Assembly (NCBI RefSeq): GCF_003148465.1 | Contig: NZ_QGGI01000021.1 | Coordinates: 1 to 41,028, forward strand | Direction: 5' to 3' | DNA from: Oceanotoga teriensis | GTDB taxonomy: Bacteria; Thermotogota; Thermotogae; Petrotogales; Petrotogaceae | Length of the DNA stretch: 41,028 bases | Shown: positions 23,926-32,575 of the stretch, piece after piece | How the letters are laid out: each line of letters begins with the position of its first letter | Position numbering within the stretch: the stretch's first letter is position 1 | Made by a program: the position numbers and the translations under genes | The notes under the pieces: generated by a model | Seen by the model: the letters and a program-made list of their open reading frames with translations, nothing else | What the model was told of the DNA's origin: nothing | Database searches by the model: none

Positions 23926-25837
23926 CATAGCCATAAAAAATATAAAGAAGAATTTTTATAATTATTTTGTGTATTTCTTTTCAATGATTTTTAGTATAGT
24001 TATATACTATACTTTCGTTTCTTTACAGTATAATCAGCAAGTGGCGACTGCTTCTGCTGCATCGGCAACAGTTTTTTATTCTTTTCAATCATCAGCAGTT
24101 ATTTTAGCTATTTTTTCAGCTATATTTATATGGTATTCTAATTCATTTTTTACTAAAAAACGTAAAAAAGAAGTTGGATTATATTCTTTATTTGGATTGA
24201 GAAAAAGACAGATAGCAAGGATGTTATTTTATGAGAATATAGTTATGGGAATACTCGCACTTATATTTGGAATACTGTTAGGAACTCTTTTGTCAAAACT
24301 TTTTTCTATGATTCTTTTAAATATGATGGGGACTTTTGTTTATATAAAATTTGAAATAGTACCAAAGGCAATAATTCAAACTACTATAGTATTTTTAATA
24401 TTTATTTTCATAGCATCTATACATTCTTATTCATTAATATATAGATTTAAACTTATAGATCTTTTTAAAGCAGATTCAAAAAAACAAAAAGAGCCGAACC
24501 CTTCATTGTTTTTCACTTTTTTAGGTATTTTAATATTAGCTTTATGTTATTATGTGGCTATAAATGCTGGGGTTAAATTAGAATTTATGTCAGCTTTTTT
24601 TGGTTCTTTATTTCTTGCAATTTTGGGTACATATATCTTTTTTAGGTCGAGTTTAATTTGGTTTCTTAAGAGAAATAAGAAAAATAAGAATAAATTTTAT
24701 AAAGGTACTAATATAATAAGTACGAGCCAAGTACTCTACAGAGTAAAAACCAATGCAGTAACTCTTGCAACATTAGCTCTTTTAAGTGCTGTTACTATAA
24801 CGGCTATAGGAACTGTTTTTAGCTTTGTTTATATGTCAGATACGGCTGCAAAAATAGCTTCTCCATTTTCATTCACTGTAGATTATAAAAATGAAAATGT
24901 ACAAAATGATTTAAAAAATATAATAAAAGATAATAATCATAAGATTTTAAATAGTGTAGAAGGATTGGAAATATTAAAATTAGAAGCAAAATTTAATCCT
25001 AAAAATTCAAGTGGTTTTTTCTTCTTTCAAAATAAAAGTGATGTACAGCTTATAAAACAAAGTGATTATAATAAAATAGCTGATATAAAACATTTTCCAA
25101 AAATAAATTTGAAGAATGATAAAGATACTATTTTATTTGATGGTTATTATATTGGATTCGGAGATTTTTCTTTTAAAGATACTGATGTAACTTTGATGCC
25201 TAATGATAGAAATATAAATTTAAAAATAATTGAAGATCCTTATAAAAAATTTATTATAAGTGCTTCATTTGCCGATAGAGTTTTAGTGGTAAAAGATAAT
25301 ATGTACGAAAATCTTAAAGATAGTTCTAAAATAATAAAAACATCTTCTTATGATATATCAGATCAAACTAATAGTGAAAAATTAACAAATGAGCTTGTAG
25401 AATTTACGAAGAATAATAATATCAAATTTGTTGATTATTACAGACCTTATAAGGGTACAATGGAGAGTAATGGAGTTTTAATATTTAGTGGAACATTTTT
25501 AGGTTTGGTTTTTTTATTGAGTACGGGAAGTATAATTTATTTTAAACAGTTAAATGAAGCCAATGAAGATAAGATGAGATATAAAATAATATCTAATATA
25601 GGAATAAGTTTTAAAGATATAAAAAAATCTATATCTTCTCAAATACTTACTATTTTTTTGAGTCCGCTTATAATTGGACTTATACATAGCACCGTTGCAA
25701 TAAGTAAATTATCTCAATTGTTGGGATTATCACTTGTAAAACCTTATTTGATAACTTCAATTTCATATTCGGTAATATATATAATTTTCTATTTTTTAAC
25801 TGTTGCAACTTATACGAGAATAATAAAACAAAAATAA
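23912..25837 (+). CDS. BceB-like FtsX-type permease (antimicrobial peptide resistance)
   Basis: A 641-residue membrane protein with the BceB layout: about ten helices, with a large outside domain of about 200 residues (from roughly 315 to 530) between helices 7 and 8, where the target lipid-peptide complex is recognised. The first half has the typical KKRKKEVGLYSLFGLRKRQIARMLFYEN motif, the coupling region of this group. I use ATG 23912, overlapping bceA; a TTG at 23897 is in frame but poorly placed. GGCGGTGA within bceA serves as ribosome binding site. A strong terminator follows. The specific peptide cannot be predicted from sequence alone. Confidence 0.92.
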   Translation: MTLFDIAIKNIKKNFYNYFVYFFSMIFSIVIYYTFVSLQYNQQVATASAASATVFYSFQSSAVILAIFSAIFIWYSNSFFTKKRKKEVGLYSLFGLRKRQIARMLFYENIVMGILALIFGILLGTLLSKLFSMILLNMMGTFVYIKFEIVPKAIIQTTIVFLIFIFIASIHSYSLIYRFKLIDLFKADSKKQKEPNPSLFFTFLGILILALCYYVAINAGVKLEFMSAFFGSLFLAILGTYIFFRSSLIWFLKRNKKNKNKFYKGTNIISTSQVLYRVKTNAVTLATLALLSAVTITAIGTVFSFVYMSDTAAKIASPFSFTVDYKNENVQNDLKNIIKDNNHKILNSVEGLEILKLEAKFNPKNSSGFFFFQNKSDVQLIKQSDYNKIADIKHFPKINLKNDKDTILFDGYYIGFGDFSFKDTDVTLMPNDRNINLKIIEDPYKKFIISASFADRVLVVKDNMYENLKDSSKIIKTSSYDISDQTNSEKLTNELVEFTKNNNIKFVDYYRPYKGTMESNGVLIFSGTFLGLVFLLSTGSIIYFKQLNEANEDKMRYKIISNIGISFKDIKKSISSQILTIFLSPLIIGLIHSTVAISKLSQLLGLSLVKPYLITSISYSVIYIIFYFLTVATYTRIIKQK

Positions 25838-25850
25838 ACAAAATAAACAA

Positions 25851-25886
25851 AAAACAAGCAGATTCATTATCTGCTTGTTTTTTTAT
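25851..25886 (+). terminator. Terminator of the Bce-like transporter operon
   Basis: A 12-bp perfect stem (25851-25862 with 25870-25881) with a 7-base loop is followed by a T tract. Confidence 0.9.
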
Positions 25887-25981
25887 TAATAAAAAAATGT
25901 TAAAATAATGACTTTATTTAAGATTTTGATAATTAAATAAGCGTATATACCTTTAAAACATATTAATATTGAGTTTGAAGA

Positions 25982-26011
25982 TTTAACAATAAAGAAATAT
26001 AGTACTATAAT
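25982..26011 (+). promoter_or_regulatory. Promoter of the sugar importer operon
   Basis: TTTAAC (25982-25987) and TATAAT (26006-26011) are 18 bases apart, 50 bases before the start codon. Confidence 0.5.
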
Positions 26012-26061
26012 ATATTTAATCAATATGATTCTTTATTATAAATCACTTGGGAGGGATAGTT

Positions 26062-27351
26062 ATGAAAAAGAAGTTTTTTATTATACTATTATTTGTATTT
26101 TTATTATCAGTTATGGGATTTTCAAAAAAAATAGAACTAATGTTTTGGACACATGAAGATCCTAATAGAAAAGAAATTGAGTTAAGGTATATAGAAGAGT
26201 TTCAAAAGATTTATCCTGATGTTGAAATAAAAAGAGTTGAATATTCTTCTACTAAAATTCAAGAATTAATTTTAACAGCTTTTGCTGCAAAGCAAGGACC
26301 AGATATATTTAATATGTCAATCGAAGACGAATATGCATATATAGTTAATGGTAGAGTTTCTCCCGTTGATTATAAAGCTGCTGGATATAAAAACAAAGAT
26401 GATCTTTTAAATTCTTATATGGAAGGAATGCTCGATCCTGTTACTTTTGATGATGAAGTTTATGGATTACCTCTTGAAATAACTAATTGGTGTATTTTTA
26501 TAAATAAGAAAGTTTTTAGAGATGCAGGTCTTGATCCAGAAAAAGATTATCCAAAAACGTGGGAAGATATTGTCAATTTATCTCAAAAAATAGCTATAAA
26601 AGATGGAGAAATAGTTAAAAGAAGAGGCTTTGATTTTAGATATCCTTATTATCTTGTAGAAATGCTTCCTTTGGTTGAACAGTTAGGTGGAAAGCTTATA
26701 AGTGACGATGGAAAAGAAGTAATAGTTAATGATGAAGCATGGTTAAAATTTTTAGATTATATGGCTGAATTTGGTCCATCGGGATTAAATTTGGGTTCGC
26801 CAACGAGTACTGCAGCAAGAAAAGTCTTTAATAAAGACAATAATGATATAGCTATGTGTTCAAGTGGACTTTATCAAATAGCAAGAATAAAAGCAGAAAA
26901 TCCTGATTTTTATAATAGTAAAGAATGGATGGTAGTACCATTCCCAAAATTTGAAAATGCAAAAAAAGATGTTCCTGCAAAATATTATGGTCATTATTAT
27001 ATGGTTAACTCCCAAAAACCTAAAAAAAATCAAGAGATGGCGTGGAAATTTGTTTCTTTTATGTTGAGTCATCCAGAAGAATATCTTGAAAAAGTTGCTA
27101 TTATTCAACCAAAAAAAGAATTATTAGAATCATTCCTCTTTAAATCTTATCCATATTCAGATGTTTTTTTGAAAGATCTTGAAAAGGCTGAAGTTGTTTT
27201 TTATCAAGCTAATTCAGCGAAAATACAAAAACATATGGAAGAAGCCGTTCAATCTGTTATGTTTGGAACAAAAACATCAAAAGAAGCCTTAGAGATATTA
27301 AAAAGAAAAGTTGAAGAATCTTATAAAGAAGGATTAGATATGATTTATTAA
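26062..27351 (+). CDS. Sugar ABC transporter substrate-binding protein (CUT1 family)
   Basis: A 429-residue exported binding protein of the UgpB/MalE group (COG1653). The signal peptide is residues 1-21 (MKKKFFIILLFVFLLSVMGFS) and has no lipobox, so the protein is secreted into the periplasm-like space rather than lipid-anchored. The mature start KKIELMFWTHEDPNRKEIE and KQGPDIFNM, YGLPLEITNW, PKTWEDIVNLSQ are family patterns. ATG 26062 follows GGGAGGGAT; a TTG at 26047 lies within the leader. It is followed by two permeases but no ATPase. The substrate is not identifiable, although the HAD phosphatase in the operon suggests a phosphorylatable sugar. Confidence 0.92.
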   Translation: MKKKFFIILLFVFLLSVMGFSKKIELMFWTHEDPNRKEIELRYIEEFQKIYPDVEIKRVEYSSTKIQELILTAFAAKQGPDIFNMSIEDEYAYIVNGRVSPVDYKAAGYKNKDDLLNSYMEGMLDPVTFDDEVYGLPLEITNWCIFINKKVFRDAGLDPEKDYPKTWEDIVNLSQKIAIKDGEIVKRRGFDFRYPYYLVEMLPLVEQLGGKLISDDGKEVIVNDEAWLKFLDYMAEFGPSGLNLGSPTSTAARKVFNKDNNDIAMCSSGLYQIARIKAENPDFYNSKEWMVVPFPKFENAKKDVPAKYYGHYYMVNSQKPKKNQEMAWKFVSFMLSHPEEYLEKVAIIQPKKELLESFLFKSYPYSDVFLKDLEKAEVVFYQANSAKIQKHMEEAVQSVMFGTKTSKEALEILKRKVEESYKEGLDMIY

Positions 27352-27359
27352 AAATTTAA

Positions 27360-27388
27360 GATGCTGTCTAATTTAATTAGATGGCATC
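27360..27388 (+). other. Intra-operon hairpin after the sugar-binding protein
   Basis: A 13-bp stem with two G-U pairs (27360-27372 with 27376-27388) and a 3-base loop, without a T tract. It probably protects the binding-protein mRNA end and raises its yield over the permeases. Confidence 0.6.
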
Positions 27389-27412
27389 ATTTAAATAATA
27401 GGGGGAAAGATC

Positions 27413-28321
27413 ATGAAAAATAGGGTTTATGGAATTGAAAAGAAAAAAGCCAAATGGGGATGGATTTTTGTATTTCCATCTTTGATTTTTTTTGCACTGT
27501 TTAGCTTTTATCCCATAATAAATGCAGCATATACAAGTTTTTTTAAAAAAAATTTATTATCTTTAAGACCTCCTAAGTTTGTTGGATTTGATAATTATAA
27601 ATATATATTTTCTTCTCCAGATTTTTGGAATTCTTTTAGAGCAACAATAATTTTTACTATTGGTACTTTTGTTCCCATAGTTATAATAAGTTTATTGCTT
27701 GCTACTTTCATAATGTCAAGAAAAAAGTTTCAAAAATTTTTTGAAATGGCTTTTTATTCACCTGCTGTTTTGTCATCAGTTACAGCGGCAGTTATATGGT
27801 TGATGATATTTGAACCAAGGGGTCTTGCAAATCAATTTATAAATTTTATAACAGGTTCAAGTGGTAAAGATTGGAGATGGCTCTCATCAGGAGGAATGGT
27901 ACAGCTTGCTACTATAATAGTATACTTTTGGAAGTATATAGGGTATTTTACAATAATCTTTATATCAGGACTTGCAAGTATACCTCAAAGTGTTCATGAA
28001 GCGGCTAAAATTGATGGAGCAACATCTTATCAAGATTTTAAATATATAACATTACCTTTATTAAAATCTACAACGGTATTGGTTTCTATCATGTCAATGC
28101 TTCAATGTCTTAAAACTTTTAGTACACAGTATTTATTTACTCAATCTGGAGCACCTACAGAACCAATAAATGTGATTACTTTGAATATTTATAATACTGC
28201 AATAAGAGACCATTCTATTGGTAAAGCATCTGCTATGAGTATAGTTCTTTTTTTGTTGATGCTTATTTTAACTATAATACAATTTAAAATTTCAAAAAAT
28301 GATGATGTGGATTTTAATTGA
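27413..28321 (+). CDS. Sugar ABC transporter permease 1 (MalF/UgpA type)
   Basis: A 302-residue membrane protein with six helices and a BPD_transp_1 domain. The ATPase-docking loop is VHEAAKIDGATSYQDFKYITLPLLKS. The N-terminal KKKAKWGWIFVFPSLIFFALFSFYPI is typical of CUT1 permeases. GGGGGAAAG precedes ATG 27413. The second permease begins nine bases after its stop. With that protein it forms the channel. Confidence 0.93.
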   Translation: MKNRVYGIEKKKAKWGWIFVFPSLIFFALFSFYPIINAAYTSFFKKNLLSLRPPKFVGFDNYKYIFSSPDFWNSFRATIIFTIGTFVPIVIISLLLATFIMSRKKFQKFFEMAFYSPAVLSSVTAAVIWLMIFEPRGLANQFINFITGSSGKDWRWLSSGGMVQLATIIVYFWKYIGYFTIIFISGLASIPQSVHEAAKIDGATSYQDFKYITLPLLKSTTVLVSIMSMLQCLKTFSTQYLFTQSGAPTEPINVITLNIYNTAIRDHSIGKASAMSIVLFLLMLILTIIQFKISKNDDVDFN

Positions 28322-28330
28322 GGTGATTAT

Positions 28331-29185
28331 ATGAATTATAAAAAAAATAATTTTGGCGAAAAACTATCAGATACTTTAATATGGATATTTTTAATTGTTT
28401 TTGCAATAATAATAATTGCTCCAATAATATTTATGTTTAGTGCTTCATTCATGAAATCAAATCAAATATTAAGAATGCCTTTTAGTTGGATTCCGGAAGA
28501 ATTTTATTTTCAAAATTATCAAAAAGCAATTGCTGGAAATTCTGGTAATTATATATATATAAGAAATATTTTGAATTCAATTATAGTTTCTACTGTAGTA
28601 ACTATATCTACTATATTTTTATCTGCAATTGCTGGATATGGTCTTGCAAAATTTCCATTTAAAGGGAGAAATATAGTTTTTATATGTATAATGGCTACAA
28701 TGATGATTCCTTTTGAAGCTATAATGGTTCCTTTATACTTAGTAATAACAAAATTAAATCTTCAAAATACTTATATGGGATTAATAGTACCTTTTTTAAC
28801 AAATGCTTTTGGAATATTTATGATGAGACAATTTTTAATTACATTTCCAGATGAACTTTTAGATGCAGCAAGAATAGATGGAGCGAATGAATTTAAAATA
28901 TTTTGGAAGATTGTTTTTCCAAATAGTCTACCTGTAATTGCAACACTTGGAATATTGACTTTTAGAGCTCAATGGGATAATATGTTATGGCCTTTACTTG
29001 TAATACAAAGTGAAGAAATGAAAACAATACCTCTTTATATAGTAAAATTTACAGCAGAAATGAATACAGATGAAGGGGCTATGATGGCAGTTGCTGCGAT
29101 AGCAAGCATACCAATGTTTATTTTATTCTTTACTTTATCTAAATATTTTTTGAGTGGTGCAAATTTGCACTCTTCAAGAAAATAA
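28331..29185 (+). CDS. Sugar ABC transporter permease 2 (MalG/UgpE type)
   Basis: A 284-residue permease with six helices. The docking loop DELLDAARIDGANEFKIFWKIVFPNSLPVI is a textbook CUT1 EAA motif. GAGGTGA overlaps the end of permease 1. The operon contains no ATPase gene, so this importer presumably shares an MsmX-like multitask ATPase encoded elsewhere. A HAD phosphatase gene follows after a short gap. Confidence 0.93.
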   Translation: MNYKKNNFGEKLSDTLIWIFLIVFAIIIIAPIIFMFSASFMKSNQILRMPFSWIPEEFYFQNYQKAIAGNSGNYIYIRNILNSIIVSTVVTISTIFLSAIAGYGLAKFPFKGRNIVFICIMATMMIPFEAIMVPLYLVITKLNLQNTYMGLIVPFLTNAFGIFMMRQFLITFPDELLDAARIDGANEFKIFWKIVFPNSLPVIATLGILTFRAQWDNMLWPLLVIQSEEMKTIPLYIVKFTAEMNTDEGAMMAVAAIASIPMFILFFTLSKYFLSGANLHSSRK

Positions 29186-29208
29186 AATATATTTTAGAGG
29201 TGATCATT

Positions 29209-29781
29209 TTGAAACTTTTTATTTTTGATATGGGCGGAGTTGTTGTAGATAATTTTAATGTTAGGCCTAAAATTGCAGAATTTTTTGGAAAAGATGAAAG
29301 TTTTTTTAAGGATAAAAAATTTCATGAGCTTTTTAATCTTATAATGGCTGGTAAAATATCAGAAGAAAATTTTTGGATAGAATTTTGTGATATTGCAAAA
29401 CTTGAAAATAAAGGTAATATATGGGGAAAATTTTTTAAACCAATTTTAAAAAAAGATACTATAAATTTGATAAAAGATCTTAAGAAAAATTATAGAGTAA
29501 TATGTGGAACTAATACACTGCAAGCTCATTATAATATACATAAAAATAATGGAGATTATGATGTTTTTGATTATGTTTATGCTTCTCATATAATTCATCT
29601 TGTAAAACCAGATAAAGAATTTTTTAAATATATTCTAAATGAGGAAAATATAGAAGCTAAAGATGTTTTTTTTATAGATGATTATGAAGAAAATGTTCAA
29701 AGTGCATCTGAAATTGGAATAAAAGCTATTCATTTTGATAATGCCAAAAATGTTAGACTTAAGCTAAAAGAGTTTATATAA
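29209..29781 (+). CDS. HAD-superfamily hydrolase (YihX-like sugar phosphatase)
   Basis: A 190-residue cytoplasmic HAD phosphatase, cap class I. Motif I is LFIFDMGGVVVDN near residue 5, with a Gly two positions after the nucleophilic Asp where many HAD phosphatases have a second Asp; this DxG form is usual in the YihX/COG1011 glucose-1-phosphatase-like group. Motif II is CGTNT, the Lys is in LVKPDKEFF and motif IV is FFIDDYEENV. I start at TTG 29209, seven bases after GAGGTGA (29197-29203); a GTG at 29200 lies inside that site. It is the last gene of the sugar importer operon and may remove phosphate from an accumulated sugar phosphate, which is an inference. Confidence 0.85.
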   Translation: MKLFIFDMGGVVVDNFNVRPKIAEFFGKDESFFKDKKFHELFNLIMAGKISEENFWIEFCDIAKLENKGNIWGKFFKPILKKDTINLIKDLKKNYRVICGTNTLQAHYNIHKNNGDYDVFDYVYASHIIHLVKPDKEFFKYILNEENIEAKDVFFIDDYEENVQSASEIGIKAIHFDNAKNVRLKLKEFI

Positions 29782-29882
29782 TTTAAATAATCTTTTAAGA
29801 GAGTTGGTGATCAAAATATTAGCTTTGTTTTTAGTGTAATATTTTTTGGATAATAATTCAATGTTAAACTTTGATTTGAAGG
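29782..29882 (+). other. Short gene-free stretch before the operon terminator
   Basis: About 100 AT-rich bases follow the HAD gene. I see no credible gene or motif here. Confidence 0.5.
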
Positions 29883-29925
29883 AAAACAGAGACAATAAAT
29901 ATAATTTATTGTCTCTGTTTTTTTA
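29883..29925. terminator. Bidirectional terminator, sugar importer operon / MATE gene
   Basis: An 18-bp perfect stem (29883-29900 with 29904-29921) with a 3-base loop and A/T flanks on both sides separates the two convergent genes. Confidence 0.92.
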
Positions 29926-29931
29926 ATATAA

Positions 29932-31263
29932 TTATTTGATTGTTTTTTTTAATTTAAATGCATAGAAAAATGTTATAAGTGTTGCAAAAAAATCAGCTAT
30001 TGGTTGAGAAAATATTATTCCATTTAAACCAAAAATATTTGGAAGAATTAAAATCAAAGGAATAAAAAAAATGCCTTGCCTTAAAATATTTAATATTAAA
30101 CCTTGAAATCCTTTTCCAATAGATATAAAAAGTGTTGAGTAAGTGAATTGAAATCCGAGTGTGAAAAATAATAAAGTATTTATTTTTAATGCTTTAATTC
30201 CGATTTTTAATACTTCACAATCGTTTGAAAAATAAGATAGTATAGAGTTTGAAAATAATATTATAAATATTGTCCATATCATACAAAATATGGTGGTTGA
30301 AATTATACTATGTTTTATTATACTTTTCAATCTTTTATAGTTTTTTGCACCATAATTAAAACCAGCCATTGGTTGCATACCTTTCATAAAACCAAAAATA
30401 ATATTCATTCCAAGTGTATTAATTCTTAAAACTATTCCCATTGCTGCAATTGCTTGTGAGCCATATATTGAAGATTTTTTAGATATTAAACTCATAGAAA
30501 TACTTGTCAATAATTGTAATAAAAACATAGATATTCCAATTTTTATTATTTCTGAATATATTTTGATATCAAATTTAAAATTTTTAATTTGAATTTTTAT
30601 GATACTTTTTTTTGATATAAAAAAAATTGAATATATAATAGAGGTTATTATTTGAGATATTAATGTAGCAATTCCAGCCCCAATTACTTTTAAATCAAGA
30701 TTATATATAAGTAAAGGATCTAATATTATGTTTAGAATAGATCCTGATAGCATAGCAATTAAAGAAATACTTGCCCCGCCTTGAGAAACTGCAATATTGC
30801 CAAGAGTAATATTTAAAGAAGTGAATATCATACTTATTAAAAATATTTTTGTATAATTTTTTGCAATTGGTAAAATTTCTTGATTAGCTCCGATTAAAAC
30901 TAATATTTTATCGAGAAATATAAAAAATATTATTATAAATAAAAAACTAGTAAATATGCAACTAAAAAATGATATAGAAGAAACTTCGTTGGCTTTCTTA
31001 TATTTTTTTTGTCCAATAAGTCTTGAGATATAAGATCCACCACCTGTTCCAAAAGTTAAACCAATTCCAGAAAATATAAGAGATATTGGAAAAGCTATAG
31101 AAACCGATGCAACATTTATAGTACCTAAACCAGATACAAAATACGTATCTATAACATTATAAAGTGCTGAAACCATCATTGAAATTATCATTGGAATTCC
31201 GAGAATAAAAAGACCTTTTAAAATGTTTCCATTTTTTATTAATTCTATTTTTTTATTATTCAT
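29932..31263 (-). CDS. MATE-family efflux transporter
   Basis: A 443-residue membrane protein with about twelve helices in two homologous halves, of the multidrug and toxic compound extrusion family (NorM/DinF/MepA-like), driven by Na+ or H+. Diagnostic stretches are LFILGIPMIISMMVSALYNVIDTYFVSGLG at the N-terminus, GTGGGSYISRLIGQKKYKKA, and GFMKGMQPMAGFNYGAKNYKRL in the second half. AAGGAG precedes the ATG. It is divergent from an AraC-type regulator across about 100 bases, which suggests local control. Substrate is unknown. Confidence 0.93.
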   Translation of the reverse strand: MNNKKIELIKNGNILKGLFILGIPMIISMMVSALYNVIDTYFVSGLGTINVASVSIAFPISLIFSGIGLTFGTGGGSYISRLIGQKKYKKANEVSSISFFSCIFTSFLFIIIFFIFLDKILVLIGANQEILPIAKNYTKIFLISMIFTSLNITLGNIAVSQGGASISLIAMLSGSILNIILDPLLIYNLDLKVIGAGIATLISQIITSIIYSIFFISKKSIIKIQIKNFKFDIKIYSEIIKIGISMFLLQLLTSISMSLISKKSSIYGSQAIAAMGIVLRINTLGMNIIFGFMKGMQPMAGFNYGAKNYKRLKSIIKHSIISTTIFCMIWTIFIILFSNSILSYFSNDCEVLKIGIKALKINTLLFFTLGFQFTYSTLFISIGKGFQGLILNILRQGIFFIPLILILPNIFGLNGIIFSQPIADFFATLITFFYAFKLKKTIK

Positions 31264-31363
31264 ATTATAAACGCTCCTTTTTATCGTATAATATCATTAT
31301 AGTATTATTTATAGTCACAAAATTACTTTTTAATATCATAATATTCCAAAAATTTAAAAAGGA

Positions 31364-32344
31364 GTGATTTATATTTTTAAAAATATAATAGATTATTATA
31401 AAGATTTTATTGATTCAAGAATGTTTATATTAGTTCCTGAATTGTCTATGAAAGATGACTTTTATTATAAGATGATAACTAAATGTGGAGAAGGTTATTT
31501 GAAAATATATTTGTTAAATAATTTTATGGTTATTAATGCAAATTATATTCCTAAAAAAAATTTTGAAAAAATTTCTGAAATACAAGAAGATTATGTTGAA
31601 ATTTCTCAATTTGAAAGTGATTCAAGTATATTAAAAGAAGAAAATAAGGATAGTATAAATGTAGGGTTTGGAATTTTTTCATATATAAATAATAGTAAAA
31701 AAGTTTCTGTTTATTGTAAAAAATATGAACCAGTTAAATTTACTAAAATAATCTTAACTGAAGATTATTATGATAAATTTTTAAAAGATAAATTTGAAAA
31801 AGATTTTGAAAATGTGAAATCAATAATGAGATTTGTTTCTTTGAATCCTTTTCTACCAGAAATTAATTTTTTATTTCAACAAATAAAAAGCTGTAAAGCT
31901 AAAGGATTGTCAAAAAAAATATACATAGAAAGTAAAATACTCGAATTACTTTCCATATCTACCCAAATATATGAAGAAAAAAATAACATTAATAAATTAA
32001 GTGTAAAAATAACTCCTGAAGATAAAAAATATTTAGAGAATGTTTTAAATTATATGAAAAATAATTTGAATGCTTATCCTTCAATAGAAGATATGGCAGA
32101 AATATCTAATATGAGTAAAAATAGATTTCAAATGGCATTTAAAAAAATTTATGGTGCGACTTATTATAAATATTTTCAAATGTTAAAGTTCAATAGAGCT
32201 TTATTATTATTAAATAATTCGAATTATAGTATTAAAAAGATTTCGAGTATGGTTGGTTATTCTAATACTGGCCATTTTACTGGCTTATTTCGAAAAATGT
32301 ATGGTGTTACACCTAAAAAATATAGAGATATTTTTAATTTATAA
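31364..32344 (+). CDS. AraC-family transcriptional regulator
   Basis: A regulator of about 326 residues with an uncharacterised N-terminal part (about 1-215) and a C-terminal double HTH: YPSIEDMAEISNMSKNRFQMAFKKIYGATYYKYFQ and YSIKKISSMVGYSNTGHFTGLFRKMYGVTPKKYR. It resembles PchR-like regulators rather than sugar-type AraC. The start is uncertain: the first possible codon, GTG 31364, lies within the only good ribosome binding site AAAAAGGAG, while an ATT at 31373 would be ideally spaced; the next ATG is at residue 20. It is divergent from a MATE exporter and may control it. Confidence 0.85.
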   Translation: MIYIFKNIIDYYKDFIDSRMFILVPELSMKDDFYYKMITKCGEGYLKIYLLNNFMVINANYIPKKNFEKISEIQEDYVEISQFESDSSILKEENKDSINVGFGIFSYINNSKKVSVYCKKYEPVKFTKIILTEDYYDKFLKDKFEKDFENVKSIMRFVSLNPFLPEINFLFQQIKSCKAKGLSKKIYIESKILELLSISTQIYEEKNNINKLSVKITPEDKKYLENVLNYMKNNLNAYPSIEDMAEISNMSKNRFQMAFKKIYGATYYKYFQMLKFNRALLLLNNSNYSIKKISSMVGYSNTGHFTGLFRKMYGVTPKKYRDIFNL

Positions 32345-32575
32345 TTAAATCAGATATTTAAAAAACAAAAGATTAAATAAAATCGAATGATTAAATATTA
32401 AATGTAAAATTACTTTTAAATAATATAAAAGTAATTCAAATTTTAACTTTTATGTGTAAAATAGGTAAAAAGATATAAAATTTGTGTTGTATTAATGTAT
32501 TAATATTTATAAATAAAGAAATAGAGTTTTCTGAAATAATTTTATATAATAACTTTATAAAAGGAAGGTGTAATA
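32345..32575 (+). other. AT-rich intergenic region with a weak terminator
   Basis: No gene is seen. A 10-bp stem (32408-32417 with 32427-32436) with a loose T-rich tail probably ends the AraC transcript. A TATAAT near 32545 may belong to the promoter of the ankyrin gene. Confidence 0.45.
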
